A stretch of 8,286 bases of DNA from Lachnospiraceae bacterium UBA3772 (GCA_002371025.1 DFFQ01000064.1:1-8286); one strand, 5' to 3'. Positions 1 through 7,483 are shown, counted from the first letter of the stretch. Numbers and translations are program-made. Notes: generated by a model not told the origin, from the sequence alone.

Positions 1-27
1 GCAGGAACCTTGGCTCGTTGCCTACGC

Positions 28-60
28 AAAAAAAGGGCCGGGAGCATATGCTCTCAGCCC
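28..60 (-). terminator. Rho-independent terminator after guaA
   Basis: Read on the minus strand, bases 60 to 35 form a GC-rich hairpin. Ten pairs include one T-G wobble, with one A-C mismatch and an ATAT loop at 46-49. A run of seven T follows directly (28-34). It lies 54 bases beyond the guaA stop and should end the guaA transcript. On the plus strand the hairpin is followed only by a broken T-rich stretch, so I call it one-directional. Nothing else is recognisable in bases 1-27. Confidence 0.9.
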
Positions 61-114
61 TTGATTTTATTGGGTTTTATCGTCACTTGCAAACCGCTTG
101 GAACTACTCACCCA

Positions 115-1674
115 TTATTCCAGCTCTATAGTTCCTGGTGGTTTTGAAGTAAGGTCGTACATTACGCGGTTTACTCCCTTTACTTCATTTATGATTCGAT
201 TCATGACCTTCTGGAGCACTTCAAATGGAATCTCTGTGCAATCTGCTGTCATGAAGTCTGATGTGTTTACAGCACGAAGAACTACAGCATAATCATATGT
301 TCTGAAGTCTCCCATAACACCGACTGAACGCATGTTAGAAAGAGCTGCAAAGTACTGATTTGGCTTAGCCTTCATAAGGCCTGCGTTATATGCCTTATCA
401 ATCTCTTCTCTATAGATAGCATCTGAGTCCTGAACTATCTTAACCTTTTCAGCTGTTACTTCACCAACAATTCTTATTCCAAGTCCTGGACCTGGGAATG
501 GCTGACGGAATACAAGATATTCTGGAAGTCCAAGTTCAAGACCTGCGCGTCTTACCTCATCCTTAAAGAGCATTCTGAGAGGCTCAACAATTTCCTTAAA
601 GCGAACATCTTCAGGAAGTCCACCTACATTGTGATGAGACTTGATAGTAGCTGATTTTCCAAGTCCTGATTCAATAACGTCAGGGTAGATAGTACCCTGA
701 GCAAGGAAATCAACTTCACCGATCTTAATAGATTCTTCCTCAAATACGCGGATGAATTCTTCACCGATGATCTTTCTCTTCTTCTCCGGCTCAGTAACGC
801 CTTCAAGTTTCTTATAATATCTTTCAGCAGCATTTACACGGATGAAGTTAAGATCGAACTTACCCTTCTCACCGAAGATCTCTTCTACCTGATCGCCCTC
901 ATCTTTACGAAGAAGACCATGATCTACAAATACGCAGGTAAGCTGTTTACCTACAGCTTTTGCAAGAAGAGCTGCTGCAACAGATGAATCAACACCACCT
1001 GAAAGAGCAAGAAGAACTCTTCCATTTCCAATCTTCTCGCGAAGCTCTTTTATTGTTGACTCAACAAAGCTGTCCATCTTCCATGAACCGCTGCATCCAC
1101 ATACATCGATAACGAAGTTGCGGAGCATATCCTGTCCCTGTTCTGTATGCATTACTTCTGGATGGAACTGAGTAGCATAAAGCTTTCTTTCCTCATTTTC
1201 CATAGCAGCTACAGGACAATCCTTAGTTTTAGCTGTAATCTTAAATCCCTCTGGAACTTCCGCAATGTAGTCTGTATGACTCATCCAAACATTAGGATTC
1301 TTCTTAACGCCTTTAAAAAGCTTAGAATTCTCCTCAAGAATTTCTGTAGCTGTGTGACCATATTCACTTACTGGAGCGGTAGCAACCTTACCTCCAAGAA
1401 GATGAGCCATAAGCTGTGAACCATAACAGATACCCATAACAGGAATTCCAAGGTCAAAAATTTCCTTAGAATAACTTGGTGAAGTCTCAAGATAAACACT
1501 ATTAGGTCCACCTGTAAAAATGATACCCTTTGGATTTATCTCTTTGATCTCATCAAGAGTCATAGTGTATGGGCGAACTTCCGCATAGACATTGCATTCT
1601 CTGACACGTCTAGCGATAAGCTGATTGTACTGACCTCCAAAGTCAAGCACGATGATAGTCTCTCGATTCATCAT
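115..1674 (-). CDS. guaA: GMP synthase (glutamine-hydrolysing)
   Basis: Cytoplasmic enzyme that converts XMP to GMP using ATP and glutamine-derived ammonia, the last step of de novo guanine nucleotide synthesis. The 519 residues match the usual full-length bacterial enzyme. Residues 1-195 are a class I glutamine amidotransferase domain, with nucleophile Cys83 in GICYGSQ and His171/Glu173 in FHPEV completing the triad. Residues ~200-395 are the ATP pyrophosphatase domain with P-loop LSGGVDSS (224-231). The rest is the dimerisation/XMP-binding domain, with [12 protein letters not shown] (390-401) and a C-terminal KPPGTIELE. That tail usually ends IEWE; the Leu in place of Trp is the only oddity seen. 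Two adjacent ATG codons open the gene, and an AGGGAG ribosome-binding site lies 5 or 8 bases upstream, so either could be the start. The gene follows the envelope cluster after a 240-base gap, has its own candidate promoter and terminator, and is probably a single-gene unit. No guaB is in view. Confidence 0.98.
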   Translation of the reverse strand: MMNRETIIVLDFGGQYNQLIARRVRECNVYAEVRPYTMTLDEIKEINPKGIIFTGGPNSVYLETSPSYSKEIFDLGIPVMGICYGSQLMAHLLGGKVATAPVSEYGHTATEILEENSKLFKGVKKNPNVWMSHTDYIAEVPEGFKITAKTKDCPVAAMENEERKLYATQFHPEVMHTEQGQDMLRNFVIDVCGCSGSWKMDSFVESTIKELREKIGNGRVLLALSGGVDSSVAAALLAKAVGKQLTCVFVDHGLLRKDEGDQVEEIFGEKGKFDLNFIRVNAAERYYKKLEGVTEPEKKRKIIGEEFIRVFEEESIKIGEVDFLAQGTIYPDVIESGLGKSATIKSHHNVGGLPEDVRFKEIVEPLRMLFKDEVRRAGLELGLPEYLVFRQPFPGPGLGIRIVGEVTAEKVKIVQDSDAIYREEIDKAYNAGLMKAKPNQYFAALSNMRSVGVMGDFRTYDYAVVLRAVNTSDFMTADCTEIPFEVLQKVMNRIINEVKGVNRVMYDLTSKPPGTIELE

Positions 1675-1722
1675 TTAATCTCCCTGATCTTTTATTAATA
1701 AATGTCTGGCACGAAACCAAAC

Positions 1723-1751
1723 ATTATATGCTGCGTCAATGCTGTCATTAA
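1723..1751 (-). promoter_or_regulatory. Candidate guaA promoter
   Basis: A perfect TATAAT hexamer lies at 1723-1728 on the minus strand, about 48 bases before the guaA ATG. The matching -35 position, after a 17-base spacer (1746-1751), reads TTAATG, a poor match to TTGACA. A second candidate lies further upstream: TTGCTG at 1781-1786, a 17-base spacer, then TTTATA at 1758-1763. Either would give guaA its own transcript. I saw no purine riboswitch core in this leader. The call rests on hexamer matching alone. Confidence 0.4.
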
Positions 1752-1854
1752 AGCTGCTATAAACATACTCTGTATTAATCCAGCAAATTCTGCAAGAAAA
1801 ATTTTAAATGTTATGCAAGCTTAAAACCCGCAAGAAACAATTATAAACGAAATC

Positions 1855-1882
1855 AATCTGAAATGCACATACATTTCTGATT
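1855..1882 (-). terminator. Imperfect hairpin after ctpA, possible weak terminator
   Basis: Bases 1860-1865 and 1872-1877 form a six-pair stem around a six-base loop. After one T-T mismatch, four more pairs follow (1855-1858 with 1879-1882). It starts 33 bases beyond the ctpA stop. The stem is AT-rich and the sequence after it on the minus strand (GATTTCGTTT) is only T-rich, so termination would be weak. It could equally be a processing or stability hairpin, or the transcript may read through into guaA. Confidence 0.35.
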
Positions 1883-1948
1883 TCTTTTCTTCACCTGCAT
1901 CCGAAGCACTGAATTTATTTCTTTTTCTCACCTGCATCCGAAGCACTG
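1880..1948. repeat. Near-tandem 32-bp direct repeat spanning the ctpA stop codon
   Basis: Bases 1917-1948 (the last codons of the S41 protease gene) recur at 1880-1911 in the intergenic gap. Thirty of 32 bases are identical, including a perfect 21-base block (1891-1911 and 1928-1948). Five bases (1912-1916) separate the copies. The offset of 37 is not a multiple of three, so the second copy lies in another frame behind the TAA. Both copies, read in the right frame, encode SASDAGE followed by a lysine-rich tail. This looks like a small recent duplication of the gene's 3' end. Confidence 0.85.
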
Positions 1949-3237
1949 GCCTTTACTGGCTTACCTCCCAGGATCTCAATACCCTTCTGAAGCTGATTAT
2001 CCTTATCAATAGGCTTATCTGCCACATACTTAAGGCTTTCATCTAAAACAACTTCTACGTCTGGAGCAATACCCTTTTTATGAATATCTTCCCCTGAAGG
2101 AATGAAATATTTAGCAATTGTAAGCTTTACAGCAGAACCATCCTTAAGAGGAAATACTGACTGCATTATGCCTTTTCCATAAGTGTTTTCTCCAACAACA
2201 GTTGCTACTCCATAGTCTCTAAGCACACCTGTAAATATTTCCGCTGCACTTGCACTATTTCCATTTACAAGAACTACCATTGGAAGATCCACCTTGTGTC
2301 CATCTGAGCAATAAACAGGTTTTGTTACATCATTTCCATTTTTATCCTGAGTTGAAAGAAGAAGTCCCTTCTTTTCTGCACCCTTAGCCTTTGCATCATC
2401 GTCAATGATATAATCAGCCATTGCTGTTACAGCACTCACAAGTCCACCAGGATTATCTCTAAGGTCAAATATGATCGACTTGGCCCCATCCTTTGTAAGG
2501 CTATCCACTGCTTCATAAAACTGCTTTGGAGTATTATCAATAAACTGATCGATCTTGATATAACCAATCTTATCATCCAGCATTGAATAATCTACTGTGT
2601 AATTCTGAACAGTATCTCTCTTTATTTCGATAGTTACATAATCCTTGATACTTTCGCGGTAAAATCTGATTTTAGCTGTTGTACCTTTGGTACCTCGGAT
2701 CATTTTTACTACCTGTTCAAGTTCCATATCTGTTGTGATTTCAGTATCATCAACTGATATAAATACATCTCCAGGAAGAACTCCGGCAGCTTCTGCAGGG
2801 CTGTTCTTAATAGGCTTAACAACATAAGTAAGTCCTGTATCTACCTTCTTTGATACTGTTGCGCCAATGCCGCAGTATTCTCCGCTGTCGTCTTCCATCA
2901 ATTTATCATATTCTTCTTTTGTATAATAAACTGAATATGGATCATCTAAACCATCAAGAATACCGTCATAGTATTTTTCTTCCTGTTTGGAAGGCTCTTC
3001 ATCGAAATAAAAATAGTCTTCGATAAGACCCTCGATCTCATTTGTCTTTTTCTTTGTATCTTTTGAATCAATATCAAATGGTGCCTCAGTCGCACTTGCG
3101 TTTTCACCATTTAATTTTGCATCTACACTAGCATTTCCATTTTTTACGTTTGAAAGATCACCTTTACCGCATCCTGAAAGACTTGTTACTATCATTGCTG
3201 ATACGATAAATGATCCTAATATTTTCTTACTTTTCAT
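1915..3237 (-). CDS. ctpA: S41 carboxyl-terminal processing protease, lipoprotein (CtpA/CtpB/Prc family)
   Basis: Serine protease of the C-terminal processing family, predicted to be lipid-anchored on the outer face of the membrane. Residues 1-22 are a lipoprotein signal peptide ending in lipobox LSGC, with Cys23 as the acylated residue. An Ala/Asn/Lys-rich linker runs to ~60. A PDZ domain covers ~118-208 (ligand loop YCGIGA 121-126; SPAEAAGVLPGD 146-157). The S41 core covers ~210-400, with DLRDNPGG at 258-265 and a complete Ser-Lys-Gln site, Ser330, Lys355 and Gln359. These have the same spacing as CtpB S309/K334/Q338 and Prc S452/K477/Q481, so the enzyme should be active. ATG is one base after the TAA of the M23 gene, and its AGGAAAG ribosome-binding site overlaps the end of that gene, implying translational coupling. 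ctpB also lies next to ftsEX in Bacillus subtilis. By analogy with Prc and Pseudomonas CtpA, which degrade cell-wall hydrolases, the neighbouring hydrolase is a plausible substrate; this is inference. The 3' end is duplicated downstream. Confidence 0.95.
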   Translation of the reverse strand: MKSKKILGSFIVSAMIVTSLSGCGKGDLSNVKNGNASVDAKLNGENASATEAPFDIDSKDTKKKTNEIEGLIEDYFYFDEEPSKQEEKYYDGILDGLDDPYSVYYTKEEYDKLMEDDSGEYCGIGATVSKKVDTGLTYVVKPIKNSPAEAAGVLPGDVFISVDDTEITTDMELEQVVKMIRGTKGTTAKIRFYRESIKDYVTIEIKRDTVQNYTVDYSMLDDKIGYIKIDQFIDNTPKQFYEAVDSLTKDGAKSIIFDLRDNPGGLVSAVTAMADYIIDDDAKAKGAEKKGLLLSTQDKNGNDVTKPVYCSDGHKVDLPMVVLVNGNSASAAEIFTGVLRDYGVATVVGENTYGKGIMQSVFPLKDGSAVKLTIAKYFIPSGEDIHKKGIAPDVEVVLDESLKYVADKPIDKDNQLQKGIEILGGKPVKASASDAGEKKK

Positions 3238-3238
3238 T

Positions 3239-4729
3239 TTACTTTCCTTTTGGAAAAAGGTATATCATCGGGTCTTCATACTCTCCATTATGTCTTACAC
3301 CAAAATGAAGATGCTCTCCCGTTGAAGCACCTGTACTTCCTACATATCCTACAACCTGTCCATATTCCACCTTATCTCCAACAGAACATGCGTATCCAGA
3401 AAGGTGTTCATAAACAATTGTATATCCACTTCCAATATCAATCATAATGGTATTACCCATATAATCAATATATCCTGTATGAATAACCGTTCCACTCATG
3501 GCCGCAACAGCAGGGTCGCCCAAATCTGCACCTATATCAATACCTTGATGATATGTGGTAGCATCCGGGGTAGGCGCTTCTCTATAGCCAAATGGCGATG
3601 TTATTCTTGTGGCGCCTGGACATGGCCAAGCAAATGCTTTACCATTATATTCTTCCTGATCATATACAATTAATGTATGTGATGACTTTTCAATACTGCT
3701 AAGCTTTGAATTCTGACTCTGCTCAAGCTGTTCTAAAGATTGAAGTTTGCTCTTACCCTCTTTGATTGCCTTCTCATAATCAGCAATCTGTTTATCCTTT
3801 GCATCAGTCAGCTCCAGCAAAATTTCTTCTTCATCATTTAAAGCCTGCTCAAGAATTCCTGAGTCATCAACAATAGACTCCAGAAGAACTTTCTTATTTG
3901 CTATGGTTCTTCTTTTTTCTGTAAAATCAGCCAGAAGCTTCTTATCATAATCATTTACAGCCTGAATATATTCTGCATTATTAAGCACATCACCGAAGTC
4001 TGTTGCATTAAGAAGGGCATCAAGATATGTATAATTTTGATTTTCATAAGCATTCCTAATATGTGATTTTAAGATCTCATATTGCGCATCCTCTTCTTCT
4101 TCAGCCGCTTCTAATTCCTTTGTTATAACAACAACCGTTTCTTCAGCTCTTTTTTTCTTATCCTGCAGATCTTTTTTCTTATCTTCATATTCCATTATCT
4201 TTTCATCCATTTTCTGAAGAACAGTAATGAAATCATTCTGCTGAGTCATAAGTTCTTTTAATTCTTTAGAAACCTTTTCTTTCTCAGCTTTTGTATTGGA
4301 ATATTCTTTTTTAAGCTGCTGAATATCTGCATTAGTGTATGAGTAAGATGAAGAAATGATCTGCTGCTTATTTCCTTCAGTAGTCTTTTCCTCTGACTTC
4401 TCAGTTGTATTTTCTGTTGTATTCTCTGTAGTTACTCCAGATTCATTTTCTGTAGTTGGCTTTTCTGTGGAAGGCTTTTCTGTTGGTTTTTCTGTCGGTC
4501 TTTCAGTTGGCCTCTCTGTATCTTCTGTAGTCACTACTGCATCAGAACCCGATGCAAGATAAATAATATCTTTTCCATCAACAAACATAACATTTGTTTT
4601 TGGATATGAACCATATTTAGTTTTTTTGTCATTAACCCCACTGGTGTTACCAGTACCTGCAAAAACATTAGTCCCTGCCAGCATTACTGCAAGCAGGGAT
4701 ACTAATGTCGCTTTAATTTTCTTTTTCAA
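3239..4729 (-). CDS. Secreted coiled-coil M23 (LytM) peptidoglycan hydrolase, EnvC/PcsB-like FtsEX partner
   Basis: Predicted secreted zinc endopeptidase that cuts peptidoglycan cross-links. Residues 1-24 are a Sec signal peptide (Lys-rich start, hydrophobic core, VFA before the cut). A Thr/Glu/Pro-rich linker covers ~68-119. A charged helical coiled coil runs from ~130 to 350. The M23 domain covers ~370-492 with all expected residues: His394 and Asp398 (HQGID), His442 (EHL), and His473/His475 (HLHF). The first pair and His475 should bind zinc; His442 and His473 are catalytic. EnvC of E. coli has the same layout but a degenerate site and only activates amidases, so this protein is more likely itself a hydrolase. 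The start is TTG: AGGAG (4738-4742) lies eight bases upstream, and the next Met (residue 16) would destroy the signal peptide. It lies 19 bases after ftsX and one base before the S41 gene. The FtsX extracellular loop probably docks on the coiled coil and triggers activity, by analogy with EnvC, PcsB and CwlO. Confidence 0.93.
   Translation of the reverse strand: MKKKIKATLVSLLAVMLAGTNVFAGTGNTSGVNDKKTKYGSYPKTNVMFVDGKDIIYLASGSDAVVTTEDTERPTERPTEKPTEKPSTEKPTTENESGVTTENTTENTTEKSEEKTTEGNKQQIISSSYSYTNADIQQLKKEYSNTKAEKEKVSKELKELMTQQNDFITVLQKMDEKIMEYEDKKKDLQDKKKRAEETVVVITKELEAAEEEEDAQYEILKSHIRNAYENQNYTYLDALLNATDFGDVLNNAEYIQAVNDYDKKLLADFTEKRRTIANKKVLLESIVDDSGILEQALNDEEEILLELTDAKDKQIADYEKAIKEGKSKLQSLEQLEQSQNSKLSSIEKSSHTLIVYDQEEYNGKAFAWPCPGATRITSPFGYREAPTPDATTYHQGIDIGADLGDPAVAAMSGTVIHTGYIDYMGNTIMIDIGSGYTIVYEHLSGYACSVGDKVEYGQVVGYVGSTGASTGEHLHFGVRHNGEYEDPMIYLFPKGK
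4373..4528 (-). repeat. Low-complexity Thr/Glu/Pro repeat tract in the M23 gene
   Basis: Codons 68-119 of the M23 gene form a degenerate 12-base repeat. First come four TERP/TEKP units plus an STEKP unit (residues 71-91), then TTEN/NTTEK units (about 92-118). The bases are similar but not identical between units, because Arg/Lys and third positions vary, so it is an older repeat under some constraint. The product should be an extended hydrophilic stalk. The 68-codon open frame on the opposite strand here, full of Phe-Ser-Val, is an artefact of this repeat. Confidence 0.85.
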
Positions 4730-4737
4730 AAGCTCTT

Positions 4738-4742
4738 CTCCT
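4738..4742 (-). promoter_or_regulatory. Ribosome-binding site that fixes the TTG start of the M23 gene
   Basis: AGGAG on the minus strand, eight bases before TTG at 4727-4729, between the ftsX stop codon and the hydrolase gene. No ATG or GTG lies at a suitable distance, so this site supports the TTG start. Confidence 0.8.
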
Positions 4743-4748
4743 GATTAA

Positions 4749-5657
4749 TCAAACTTTAAGATGTTTTTTTGTTGTCAACCAGCTTCCAAAGAAACCAATT
4801 CCAAGACCAATTAAAATTGATACTGGAGCAAGTGTCTTGAAAAGTGTTCCTGCTGGTACAAATGCAAAAAGTGTCTTTAATATTGAGAATCTTCCTGCAA
4901 CATAATTAATTACCATATCATATAAATAATAAAGTAAAACTACAGGAATGATTGAACCTATAAGTCCAATAACAACACCTTCTACGATGAATGGTGCACG
5001 AACGAAAGCATTTGTTGCACCAATAAGTTTCATAATCTTAATCTCTTCCTTACGTACAGAAATACCAATTGTTATAGTATTGCTGATAAGGAATATAGAT
5101 ACAAGGAAAAGAATGCCGATAATAGCAATAGATGCATATCCTACAAATGCATTAATAGCTGCCACACTATCAGCTGTATATTCTGAACTTCTTACCTTAC
5201 GAACTCCGTTGATACTTTGAAGGAACTGAACGAAATCAGCCTGCTTTGATACATCTTTAAGAGTTATCTTAAATGATTCGCAGTTAGCAAGTGGGTTATC
5301 AGTACCGAAAGTCTCACGAGCTGCTTCTGGATCATCATAGTTCTTATCTGAGAAAGTCTTCCATGCATCCTCAGCTGAAATGAAATCGATGGTATCAACT
5401 TCACTTCTTGTTCTTATCTGTTCTTTGATATTTTCTATCTGCTGATCAGTAACTCCTTCCTCAAAGAATACTGAGATTGAAATGTTACCTTCAACATTTT
5501 TAATAGCAGATCTGAAATTTACTATTACTGCATAAAACAGACCAAAAATGAAGAGACAGGCAATGATTGTACCGATGGAAGCTAAAGAGAATAAGAAGTT
5601 TCTTCTTATATTCTTAAGTCCCTGACGGATACTATACCATAATGAACTAATCCTCAT
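4749..5657 (-). CDS. ftsX: Cell division protein FtsX (permease-like subunit of FtsEX)
   Basis: Membrane subunit of the FtsEX complex, which transmits FtsE ATP hydrolysis across the membrane to activate a peptidoglycan hydrolase; it does not transport a substrate. The 302 residues fit the family. Membrane segments lie at ~21-47, ~170-194, ~222-247 and ~277-296. The large extracellular loop (~50-165) between the first two is the partner-binding region. The cytoplasmic loop carries the family motif RKEEIKIMKLIGAT (202-215), followed by PF..EG (222-227). I choose the ATG at 5655-5657: AAGGGAGG (5666-5673) sits eight bases upstream, and the protein then begins MRISSLWYS as FtsX proteins usually do. 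An in-frame TTG at 5676-5678 would add seven residues but leave that site inside the gene. The start overlaps the end of ftsE by 11 bp, so the two subunits are probably translationally coupled. Confidence 0.96.
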   Translation of the reverse strand: MRISSLWYSIRQGLKNIRRNFLFSLASIGTIIACLFIFGLFYAVIVNFRSAIKNVEGNISISVFFEEGVTDQQIENIKEQIRTRSEVDTIDFISAEDAWKTFSDKNYDDPEAARETFGTDNPLANCESFKITLKDVSKQADFVQFLQSINGVRKVRSSEYTADSVAAINAFVGYASIAIIGILFLVSIFLISNTITIGISVRKEEIKIMKLIGATNAFVRAPFIVEGVVIGLIGSIIPVVLLYYLYDMVINYVAGRFSILKTLFAFVPAGTLFKTLAPVSILIGLGIGFFGSWLTTKKHLKV

Positions 5658-6333
5658 CGATGTAGCCTCCCTTCTCAACGTCGCTAACGATAACGCCGTG
5701 TTTTAAGGTTACTACTCTCTTCTTCATAACATCAACTATTTCCTTGTTATGAGTAACAACCACAACTGTTGTACCCTTGGCATTGATATCTTCAAGAAGA
5801 TTCATGATTTCCCATGAATTTTTTGGATCTAAGTTACCTGTAGGCTCATCCGCAAGAATAATATCCGGTTTATTAACAAGAGCTCTTGCAATGGCAACTC
5901 TCTGCTGCTCACCACCTGAAAGCTCTCTTGGATATGACTTATACTTATCTGCAAGACCAACCAATGTAAGCATTGCTGGAACCTGACGTCTGATATAACG
6001 TGAAGGTGTCTCTATAACACGCTGAGCAAATGCTACATTTTCGTATACAGTACGATCCTTAAGAAGTTTGAAGTTCTGGAATACTACACCAATCTTTCTT
6101 CTTACCTTAGGAATCTGTCTTTTCTTAATCTTGTTATAATCATAACCTGCAATTGTAATTCTGCCCTTGGTTGGAGCCATCTCCCTTAAAAGGAGTTCAA
6201 TCATTGTTGTCTTTCCCGAACCAGAACTACCAACGATGAATACGAATTCTCCGTCTTCAATCTTTAAATTAATATCCTTTAAAGCAACTGTTCCGGTAGG
6301 GTACTTCATAGTTACATTTTCTAAACTGATCAT
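5647..6333 (-). CDS. ftsE: Cell division ATP-binding protein FtsE
   Basis: Cytoplasmic ATPase that partners FtsX. The 228 residues are a single ABC nucleotide-binding domain of standard FtsE length. Motifs in order: aromatic A-loop position near Tyr11, Walker A GSSGSGKT (35-42), Q-loop Gln86 in VFQNFKLL, signature LSGGEQQR (138-145), Walker B IILADEP with catalytic Glu163, D-loop GNLD, and switch His195 in VVVTHN. All catalytic positions are present. The N-terminus fits FtsE ([14 protein letters not shown]), supporting the ATG at 6331-6333, but ribosome binding looks poor: the nearest AAGGA is 13 bases upstream. Translation may depend on read-through from the regulator gene, whose stop is 49 bases upstream, or be deliberately weak. 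No convincing promoter or terminator is visible in that 49-base gap. Confidence 0.97.
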   Translation of the reverse strand: MISLENVTMKYPTGTVALKDINLKIEDGEFVFIVGSSGSGKTTMIELLLREMAPTKGRITIAGYDYNKIKKRQIPKVRRKIGVVFQNFKLLKDRTVYENVAFAQRVIETPSRYIRRQVPAMLTLVGLADKYKSYPRELSGGEQQRVAIARALVNKPDIILADEPTGNLDPKNSWEIMNLLEDINAKGTTVVVVTHNKEIVDVMKKRVVTLKHGVIVSDVEKGGYIDED

Positions 6334-6382
6334 GTTAAAAAGTATATCCTTCCATCATTTATGAAATATTTAGCCTTAAACC

Positions 6383-7474
6383 TTAGAAATCAAGTGTCTC
6401 CATATATTTCATATATTTAACGACCATAAGAGCAATCTTAAATGTGATAGCATCTTCAAATACTCTTAAGTCAAGACCTGTAGCCTTCTCAATCTTATCG
6501 AGACGGTATACAAGAGTATTTCTGTGTATGTAAAGCTGTCTTGATGTTTCAGAAACATTAAGATTATTTTCAAAGAACTTGTTGATTGTTGTAAGTGTCT
6601 CATCATCAAATTCATCAGGAGACTTTCCATCAAAGATTTCCTTAATGAACATTCTGCAAAGAGGAATTGGGAGCTGATAAATAAGTCTTCCAATGCCGAG
6701 ATTGTTGTAAGCGATGATATTTCTGTCACTGTAGAAGATCTTTCCTACATCCAGAGCCATCTTTGCTTCCTTATAAGATCTTGAAACTTCCTTGATCTCA
6801 TTTACGATTGTACCAAATGCTACATGTACTGAAATCATTGCTTCTGTATTGAGCATATCAACAATAACCTTAGCCACTTTAGCAAGATCTTCATAAGTCT
6901 CTGTTGGCTTAACTTCCTTAACAAGGATGATGTCCTTTTCATCTACAGCTGTGATGAAATCTTTTGTCTTACTAGCGAAAAGATTTCTAACTGTCTCAAG
7001 AGCATTATTATCCTTCTCTGTCTTTGTCTCAATTATAAATACAACTCTCTTAACATCTGTGTCGATATGGAGTTTCTTAGCTCTGTTATATATATCAACA
7101 AGCAAAAGATTATCAAGGAGAAGGTTCTTGATAAAGTTATCTTTATCGAATCTCTCTTTATATGCAACAAGAAGGCTCTGTACCTGGAAAGCAGCCATCT
7201 TTCCAACCATATATGTACTATCATTATCGCCTTTTGCCATGATGACATATTCAAGCTGCTTATCATCATTTACCTTAAAAAAGTGATATCCAAGAAGAGA
7301 CTGACTTTCAGCTGGTGACTCAGCAAATGCAGCAACTGCATCTTCATAACCTTCGAAGTTACCTTCTACAGTCTTTGCCAGCGCACGTCCTTCAATATCC
7401 ATAATCACAAGGTCAACTTTTGTGATCGTCTTAATTCCTTCGATCGTATCCTGTAAGATCTGATTTGAAATCAT
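6383..7474 (-). CDS. CdaR/PucR-family transcriptional regulator
   Basis: Probable DNA-binding regulator of 363 residues. The C-terminal segment (~292-355) is a PucR-type helix-turn-helix with the family pattern NVSETSRQLYIHRNTLVYRL (306-325) followed by a leucine-rich helix. The middle (~140-245) resembles the degenerate GGDEF-like domain of this family, ending in SYKEAKMALDVG (233-244). The N-terminal ~130 residues (MDIEGRALAK near 25-34) resemble the sugar-diacid/sensor domain of CdaR, but the match is loose and the ligand cannot be predicted. Members often control carbohydrate or purine use. Start: ATG at 7472-7474 with an excellent AAGGAG nine bases upstream. The gene sits behind a strong terminator and ahead of ftsE with no visible terminator between, so it may head the ftsEX transcript. 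Whether it controls these genes, the adjacent sugar ATPase gene, or something distant is unknown. Confidence 0.88.
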   Translation of the reverse strand: MISNQILQDTIEGIKTITKVDLVIMDIEGRALAKTVEGNFEGYEDAVAAFAESPAESQSLLGYHFFKVNDDKQLEYVIMAKGDNDSTYMVGKMAAFQVQSLLVAYKERFDKDNFIKNLLLDNLLLVDIYNRAKKLHIDTDVKRVVFIIETKTEKDNNALETVRNLFASKTKDFITAVDEKDIILVKEVKPTETYEDLAKVAKVIVDMLNTEAMISVHVAFGTIVNEIKEVSRSYKEAKMALDVGKIFYSDRNIIAYNNLGIGRLIYQLPIPLCRMFIKEIFDGKSPDEFDDETLTTINKFFENNLNVSETSRQLYIHRNTLVYRLDKIEKATGLDLRVFEDAITFKIALMVVKYMKYMETLDF

Positions 7475-7483
7475 TATCTTTCA

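Noticed and set aside
1..27. Possible end of another gene or RNA beyond the guaA terminator
   Set aside because: Too short to support any call.
1675..1914. Possible purine riboswitch upstream of guaA
   Set aside because: I looked for the paired-loop core expected of the xpt/pbuG class and did not find it; only promoter-like hexamers, a hairpin and the ctpA repeat are visible.
4356..4562. Plus-strand open frame rich in Phe-Ser-Val repeats
   Set aside because: It is the antisense reading of the Thr/Glu/Pro repeat tract of the M23 gene, with no ribosome-binding site or plausible domain.
5658..5678. TTG start giving FtsX seven extra residues
   Set aside because: The internal ATG has a perfectly placed AAGGGAGG and a typical FtsX N-terminus, while the extension would encode that same site.
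6334..6361. Tiny open frame (ATG ATG, seven sense codons, TAA) just before ftsE
   Set aside because: No ribosome-binding site and no recognisable leader-peptide signature; likely chance.
6927..7318. Overlapping plus-strand open frames inside the regulator gene
   Set aside because: They are shadows of a clear gene on the other strand, with unlikely composition and no start signals.
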